The translations under genes were made by a program, and so were the position numbers. A stretch of DNA of 9,988 nt from Candidatus Woesearchaeota archaeon (GTDB lineage: Archaea > Nanobdellota > Nanobdellia > SCGC-AAA011-G17 > VGLX01), in NCBI GenBank assembly GCA_016866645.1, contig VGLX01000022.1, positions 1 through 9,988 of the forward strand, in the 5' to 3' direction. Each line of letters starts with the position of its first letter. The first letter of the stretch is position 1. Below are positions 6,827 to 9,988 of the stretch, piece by piece. The notes under the pieces were generated by a model. The model made no database searches, was not told the origin of the DNA, and saw only the letters and a list, made by a program, of their open reading frames with translations.

Positions 6827-6868
6827 AAAGAAAGGTTTAAATAAGTCCAGAAACTTCCAAAATCCGAA
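6827..6868 (+). promoter_or_regulatory. Archaeal promoter of the rightward operon (BRE/TATA)
   Basis: A purine-rich BRE (AAAGAAAGG, 6827-6835) abuts the TATA box TTTAAATA (6836-6843). Box-to-start spacing predicts a transcript start near 6864-6868 and a leader of about 30 nt. This leader carries CAGGA (6888-6892), 5 nt before the ATG at 6898. The BRE/TATA core closely resembles that of the divergent hut promoter, so the two arms may have similar basal strength. Confidence 0.75.
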
Positions 6869-6897
6869 GAAAACCATAAAAACTAGGCAGGAATAGG

Positions 6898-7392
6898 ATG
6901 AAAAACCTAAGAATAACAGGCATAACACAGGAAAAAAACCTGATAGTATACGTTCCGGATATACGAGGCATTGGAATATTTAACTATGACGCAGAATACT
7001 ATGGAAAACGAGCACCCGTCAAAGTACTTTGCCCTTCTGTAAAATATAAATTCGCACTTATTAGAAACGGACCTAATGATGTGGTTTGTGCAAATAACAC
7101 TCTCAGATTGGATGAGGTTATCGTCTCTCAAGGGCTTGCAGAAGAATTAGGACTAGAACTAGGGTACGGGCTTAGGCTTAAAACAAGAATATGGAAAACC
7201 CCCCGGCTAAATACTTTAGAGTGGTATGAGAAAAACCCTAAGAAATTCATCAAATACTTTAAACAACAAAAAGAGCTCGAGAAGAAAAAACTACTGAGAG
7301 AACTCCTAGAACACGACACCATAAACGAAGAAGTGGTCTCATACTTGGACAAGCACGAGTCAAAACTGATAAAAGAGGTAGGTCTAGAATGA
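6898..7392 (+). CDS. C-terminal-module protein A, unknown function, 164 aa
   Basis: This is the first gene of the rightward operon. Residues 1-100 are a beta-rich N-terminal domain shared with genes B and D: it starts MKNLRITGIT, has a central YGKRAPVKVL strand, and ends in a strand-helix-strand VIVSQGLAEELGLELGYGLRLK. That last element (hydrophobic strand, LAeeLgl helix, GD/GY turn, strand) is reminiscent of AbrB-like or double-psi beta-barrel proteins, which is a fold-level guess. Residues about 106-164 are the operon's shared C-terminal module (YEKNPKKFIKYF, then KKKLLRELLE, then NEEVVSYLDKHE, then IKEVGLE). It is soluble, with no signal or membrane segment. It starts at ATG 6898 behind CAGGA, and its TGA overlaps the next ATG. 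Function unknown. Confidence 0.87.
   Translation: MKNLRITGITQEKNLIVYVPDIRGIGIFNYDAEYYGKRAPVKVLCPSVKYKFALIRNGPNDVVCANNTLRLDEVIVSQGLAEELGLELGYGLRLKTRIWKTPRLNTLEWYEKNPKKFIKYFKQQKELEKKKLLRELLEHDTINEEVVSYLDKHESKLIKEVGLE
7375..7392 (+). promoter_or_regulatory. Dual-use junction A/B: EVGLE codons plus Shine-Dalgarno plus ATGA
   Basis: The codons for the conserved C-terminal Glu-Val-Gly-Leu-Glu of gene A contain GAGGT (7375-7379), 9 nt before the ATG of gene B (7389). The TGA of A overlaps that ATG. The same layout with identical 9-nt spacing recurs at the C/D and D/E junctions. Confidence 0.75.
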
Positions 7393-7868
7393 AAAACCTA
7401 AGGATAACAAACATAATCCCTAAACAGAAGGTCTACTTATCATCACTATGGATACTAGTGAACCCTTACGCGCTTTTTGCAACTTGGATTTCAGAATCAA
7501 ACACCCCCTTTTATGCTGAATACTCTAAAAAAAGAGTTCCTATTAAAGCCCAACAACTGTATTATATGGAATATCTTAAAAAAAATGAAGTTATAATACC
7601 TGAAACCCTAGCAAAAGAGCTGGATGCAAAGATAGGGGATAAAATCAGCATAAAGGTAACACTTTCTGGAAAACTAGGCATTGATTATTTATCATTATAC
7701 GAGAAAAAGCCTAAAAAGTTCATCAAATACTTCACTGAACAACCTGACAGTAACAAGAAAAAGATACTGCAAGAACTTTTAGACTTTGACAAAACAAATG
7801 AGCAGGTTATCAGCTGGCTGAACAAGAACTATCCAGACCTCATAAGAGAAGTGGGGCTCGGCTCTTAA
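7389..7868 (+). CDS. C-terminal-module protein B, unknown function, 159 aa
   Basis: This is a paralogue of genes A and D. The N-terminal domain begins MKNLRIT, includes YSKKRVPIKA, and ends with VIIPETLAKELDAKIGDKISIKV (about 68-90), the clearest version of the strand-helix-GDK-strand element in the three paralogues. The C-terminal module (about 101-159) reads YEKKPKKFIKYF, then NKKKILQELLD, then NEQVISWLNKNYPDLIREVGL, but ends in Gly-Ser instead of Glu. Correspondingly, B is the only visible member of this operon without an ATGA overlap at its 3' end; 42 nt separate its TAA from the next ATG. Its own start is coupled to gene A through GAGGT at 9 nt. Cytoplasmic; function unknown. Confidence 0.86.
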   Translation: MKNLRITNIIPKQKVYLSSLWILVNPYALFATWISESNTPFYAEYSKKRVPIKAQQLYYMEYLKKNEVIIPETLAKELDAKIGDKISIKVTLSGKLGIDYLSLYEKKPKKFIKYFTEQPDSNKKKILQELLDFDKTNEQVISWLNKNYPDLIREVGLGS

Positions 7869-7910
7869 AAAAAATGGCAACACTCGTTTACAAGGGAAAG
7901 ATCAACGGAA
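7869..7910 (+). other. 42-nt spacer with a possible duplicated gene start
   Basis: This is the only gap in the rightward operon. An ATG at 7874 opens a 27-codon frame (7874-7957) beginning MATLVYKGKING. The next gene begins MEVVYKEKCFHG 37 nt later in another frame. The two nucleotide stretches (ATGGCAACACTCGTTTACAAGG and ATGGAAGTCGTATACAAGG) look related, which could reflect a small duplication or a frameshifted original start. It may also be chance. Confidence 0.35.
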
Positions 7911-8558
7911 ATGGAAGTCGTATACAAGGAAAAATGCTTCCACGGCGCACTAGATAGAATGGAAGGAACATTCCAACAAAACATAATGGAAGTTGTCGCA
8001 AAGAACGGAAAGAAATTCAGGTTCAGGAACTATAGCACTCCTACATTTATCACGGCCCTTTTAGAAGAGGGCAAGGAATACTCGCAGGAATTTCTTAATG
8101 AAATTGTCATAAAAGAAGAAGGGAAAAAGACTTTGTCCTATAACGCTAGGAATATAGACTATAAAACTGTGAAAGGGATGCGTATAAAAATCATTTTTGA
8201 TAAAGCCAATGCTTTATATAACGGAATAAGATGTGAGATAATGAACGAACTGAAAGAGCAGCATCCTAAAAAAGAACAGAAACCTGAGCCTAAGAAACTG
8301 GAAAAACTCGTTTTGTCCAAAGAGGAAGAGGATAAAATACTTGAGGAAGCAACCGGCCTTTTTGACACAGGAGCAGTAGTCACATGCCTTTACAAAGGTG
8401 ATGCTGAAGAGTTCATAAAGACATTCTCAAAGATAGATAAGCTCAAGAAGAAAGAATTGCTTAGTATAATATTTAATTGCGGCTATGAAAACAAGGAAGT
8501 CATAGAATGGCTTAACAAGAATGAGCAAGACCTTTTAAGAGAGGTGGGACTAGAATGA
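7911..8558 (+). CDS. C-terminal-module protein C, unknown function, 215 aa
   Basis: The N-terminal domain (about 1-112) is unrelated to that of A, B and D. It is probably beta-rich with segments VVYKEKCFHG, IMEVVAKNGKKFRFRNY, NEIVIKEEGKKTLSYNA and KGMRIKIIFD. A Lys/Pro/Glu-rich stretch (about 115-132: EQHPKKEQKPEPKKLEK) looks like a flexible linker. Residues about 156-215 are the shared C-terminal module in a second subtype (CLYKGDAEEFIKTF, then KKKELLSIIFNCG, then NKEVIEWLNKNEQDLLREVGLE), closer to gene E than to A, B and D. ATG 7911 has only a weak GGGAAAG about 10 nt upstream; a possible alternative origin at 7874 would need a frameshift. The TGA overlaps the next ATG. Function unknown. 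Confidence 0.83.
   Translation: MEVVYKEKCFHGALDRMEGTFQQNIMEVVAKNGKKFRFRNYSTPTFITALLEEGKEYSQEFLNEIVIKEEGKKTLSYNARNIDYKTVKGMRIKIIFDKANALYNGIRCEIMNELKEQHPKKEQKPEPKKLEKLVLSKEEEDKILEEATGLFDTGAVVTCLYKGDAEEFIKTFSKIDKLKKKELLSIIFNCGYENKEVIEWLNKNEQDLLREVGLE
8541..8558 (+). promoter_or_regulatory. Dual-use junction C/D: EVGLE codons plus Shine-Dalgarno plus ATGA
   Basis: GAGGT (8541-8545), within the Glu-Val codons of gene C's EVGLE end, stands 9 nt before the ATG of gene D (8555), which overlaps the TGA of C. The arrangement matches the A/B junction. Confidence 0.75.
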
Positions 8559-9013
8559 AACAGCTGACAGTTACTGGTATTACGCCTGAAAAAAAGCCAT
8601 TACTCTATCTCTCTCCTATACACAAGGAAAACCCGCTGATACCGTTCATAGACTACGCCCTTTATAATTACGTGGTCGAATGCTCTGGGAAAAAAACAAT
8701 CGCAAAAGTGATATGGTCAGACGAGATATACGATACGATCGTCGTCTCCCAAGGAGTTGCAGAAAAACTCAAACTTAAAGCGTACGACAAAGTAAGCTTA
8801 AAGCTCACGCTACTAAGGAAGCCGGACGATGATTATTTGACCCTATACGAGAAAAATCCTAAGAGATTCATAAAATATTTCAAAGAACAGTCCTGCGCTA
8901 ATAAGAAAAAGATTTTGAAAGAGCTTCTCGAATACGATGTTGTAAACGAGAAAGTAGTCTCTTACCTTGACAAGCATGAATCAAAACTCGTAAGGGAGGT
9001 AGGGTTAGAATGA
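8555..9013 (+). CDS. C-terminal-module protein D, unknown function, 152 aa
   Basis: This is a paralogue of A and B. The N-terminal domain starts MKQLTVTGITPEKK, contains SGKKTIAKVIW, and ends in the strand-helix-strand element TIVVSQGVAEKLKLKAYDKV (61-80). The C-terminal module (about 94-152) is nearly identical to that of gene A over its final part (VVSYLDKHESKL, then EVGLE), while the DNA differs at synonymous positions. The protein is therefore conserved after an older duplication, not a recent copy. An unrelated gene (C) separates it from its paralogues A and B. The start is coupled to gene C by GAGGT at 9 nt, and the end is coupled to gene E by GGAGGT at 9 nt. No membrane or export signal; function unknown. 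Confidence 0.87.
   Translation: MKQLTVTGITPEKKPLLYLSPIHKENPLIPFIDYALYNYVVECSGKKTIAKVIWSDEIYDTIVVSQGVAEKLKLKAYDKVSLKLTLLRKPDDDYLTLYEKNPKRFIKYFKEQSCANKKKILKELLEYDVVNEKVVSYLDKHESKLVREVGLE
8995..9013 (+). promoter_or_regulatory. Dual-use junction D/E: EVGLE codons plus Shine-Dalgarno plus ATGA
   Basis: GGAGGT (8995-9000), a full Shine-Dalgarno sequence, spans the Arg-Glu-Val codons at the end of gene D and lies 9 nt before the ATG of gene E (9010). The TGA of D overlaps that ATG. Confidence 0.78.
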
Positions 9014-9988
9014 GTGACATGCTGTCATATTCGGTAGAACTGGCTGCGGAATACTCGAAACAGTGGGAATACTTGGAGAATAGGCTGCCTGGCCTGTACC
9101 GCAGCTTGCTTAAGCAGCAGCTGGAAACACTGGGGGTTAAAGGATCTCCTTCTTATTGTATCTTGGATTCCGTGTATTCTACGAAGCATGACCCTCGTGA
9201 GATACTCGCTGCCCTGATAGTTAGCGGCTATAAGTATCATAGTAAGAGGTATTACAAGAAGGAAGACACGCACCTTGATGATTCTCATCTTTCAGAAGCC
9301 ATCCATATGCTTGATGATGAGAAGGACACTCCTAGTAAGTATGTTAGTATTTTCAAAAAGCTTAAGGAGAAGATGGGCTACAAGACTGTTGATGTTTTTT
9401 GTACCCAGGACTGGCAGGTAGAGGAGTTGTACAAATTGTCAAGGGTTGACGGTGACGTCTGCAAGATCATAGACGCTCTGGCAGAGGTAGGCTATAAGCT
9501 TAGTAACACTCATGGTGGTAGGCGGCTCACTTGGGAAGCAGACCTAGTGTCTAAGCTTGCAAAATCTGATGTTGACGGTTTCTTGAATGTTTTCCGCAAG
9601 CTTAAGGAAAATCTCGGGTACAAATCAGTAGGGAGCAACTCGGTCGGGCAGATTAACGACCTGCTTGCAATCTCGCAAATTTTAGGTTATTCTGGGGCTA
9701 TAGACTATTTGGCAGCGACGGGATATAAGCTAAAAAATACTGACCTGATGAGGAAAGATATAACCCCTGATGTTATAAGGGAGATAAATTATGCTTCTGA
9801 CAGGCTGTTGAAAGACGCTTTGGAAGACTTCGTCCCTTGCTTGTACAATGGCCATCCTGTAAGATTCATCGAATATTTTGTCAACTTAAGCATAGAAGAT
9901 AGGAAAACGGCTATAAGATCTATTTTCAACTGTGGCAAAGTATCCAATGACCATGGAGTCATCGAATGGCTTGACAAAGAATATCCCG
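9010..9988 (+). CDS. C-terminal-module protein E with internal repeats (3' end cut by window)
   Basis: The open frame runs 326 codons from ATG 9010 to the window edge without a stop. The N-terminal part is unlike the other genes. Residues 63-128 and 141-198 form two imperfect repeats, each going from an xALxxxGYK helix end (73-75 and 151-153 region) to a F-K/R-KLKE-x-GYK helix end (IFKKLKEKMGYK at 114-125, VFRKLKENLGYK at 184-195). A third, partial copy starts at 220 (AIDYLAATGYKLKN). Period is about 70-80 residues, and the composition is mainly helical. Residues 264-326 are the shared C-terminal module, subtype as in gene C (CLYNGHPVRFIEYF, then IRSIFNCG, then VIEWLDKEYP), presumably ending in a (R/K)EVGL motif just past the edge. 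The repeats suggest a protein- or nucleic-acid-binding scaffold, but function is unknown. Confidence 0.85.
   Translation, partial: MSDMLSYSVELAAEYSKQWEYLENRLPGLYRSLLKQQLETLGVKGSPSYCILDSVYSTKHDPREILAALIVSGYKYHSKRYYKKEDTHLDDSHLSEAIHMLDDEKDTPSKYVSIFKKLKEKMGYKTVDVFCTQDWQVEELYKLSRVDGDVCKIIDALAEVGYKLSNTHGGRRLTWEADLVSKLAKSDVDGFLNVFRKLKENLGYKSVGSNSVGQINDLLAISQILGYSGAIDYLAATGYKLKNTDLMRKDITPDVIREINYASDRLLKDALEDFVPCLYNGHPVRFIEYFVNLSIEDRKTAIRSIFNCGKVSNDHGVIEWLDKEYP

Noticed and set aside
7861..7911. Internal promoter for gene C (TTAAAAAAAA as a TATA box)
   Set aside because: The A-run follows the stop of gene B and lacks a BRE or a TTTAAA-like core as in the two real promoters, so read-through from the main promoter is simpler.
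6898..9013. Toxin-antitoxin interpretation of the small coupled genes
   Set aside because: Pairs of overlapping small genes and an AbrB-like strand-helix-strand element invite this idea. But three paralogues share both domains, no toxin motif is visible, and the chain of genes does not divide into pairs.
9025..9288. Minus-strand frame opposite gene E
   Set aside because: It overlaps the start of gene E, which is supported by its Shine-Dalgarno sequence, ATGA coupling, internal repeats and the shared C-terminal module.

Overview
The window looks archaeal. The single intergenic region between the two gene arms (about 6753-6897) carries two divergent promoters. Each has a purine-rich BRE followed by a TTTAAA-type TATA box, the arrangement used by archaeal TBP/TFB. 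Genes are packed with ATGA (4-nt) overlaps, and Shine-Dalgarno sequences are present at several junctions. No rRNA, tRNA, IS element, CRISPR array or terminator was seen. I cannot assign a lineage; the many small unrecognised paralogues would fit a poorly characterised (for example DPANN-type) archaeon, but that is inference.

Left arm (minus strand, transcribed from about 6750 towards 1): a histidine-utilisation operon in pathway order, hutH (histidine ammonia-lyase), hutU (urocanate hydratase) and hutI (imidazolonepropionase). Together they convert L-histidine to N-formimino-L-glutamate. All three enzymes are full length with their diagnostic active-site motifs. The enzyme for the last step (HutG, HutF or FtcD type) is not in the window. 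Interleaved with and following the hut genes are five small unknown genes, one after hutH and four after hutI (the last cut by the window edge). All begin with the same N-terminal peptide, consensus M[KR][IL]P[EK]xFI followed by a short charged helix, and then have different bodies. One body is a five-fold repeat of about 47 residues suggestive of an alpha/alpha toroid.

Right arm (plus strand, from 6898 to the edge): five co-directional genes of unknown function that share a C-terminal module of about 60 residues (FIKYF ... KKxxLxELL ... NExVxxWLxK ... REVGLE). Three of them (A, B, D) also share an N-terminal beta-rich domain. The other two (C, E) have unrelated N-terminal regions, one with internal repeats. 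At three of the four junctions the codons for the conserved C-terminal EVGLE also form the Shine-Dalgarno sequence, exactly 9 nt before the next ATG, and the stop overlaps that start (ATGA).

The main message is a pair of divergent operons. One places a common N-terminal tag, and the other a common C-terminal module, on sets of otherwise different proteins. The tag-bearing genes are interleaved with a complete three-step histidine catabolic operon. What the tags do is unknown; a shared docking partner or a recombination-prone cassette boundary are the two hypotheses the sequence suggests.
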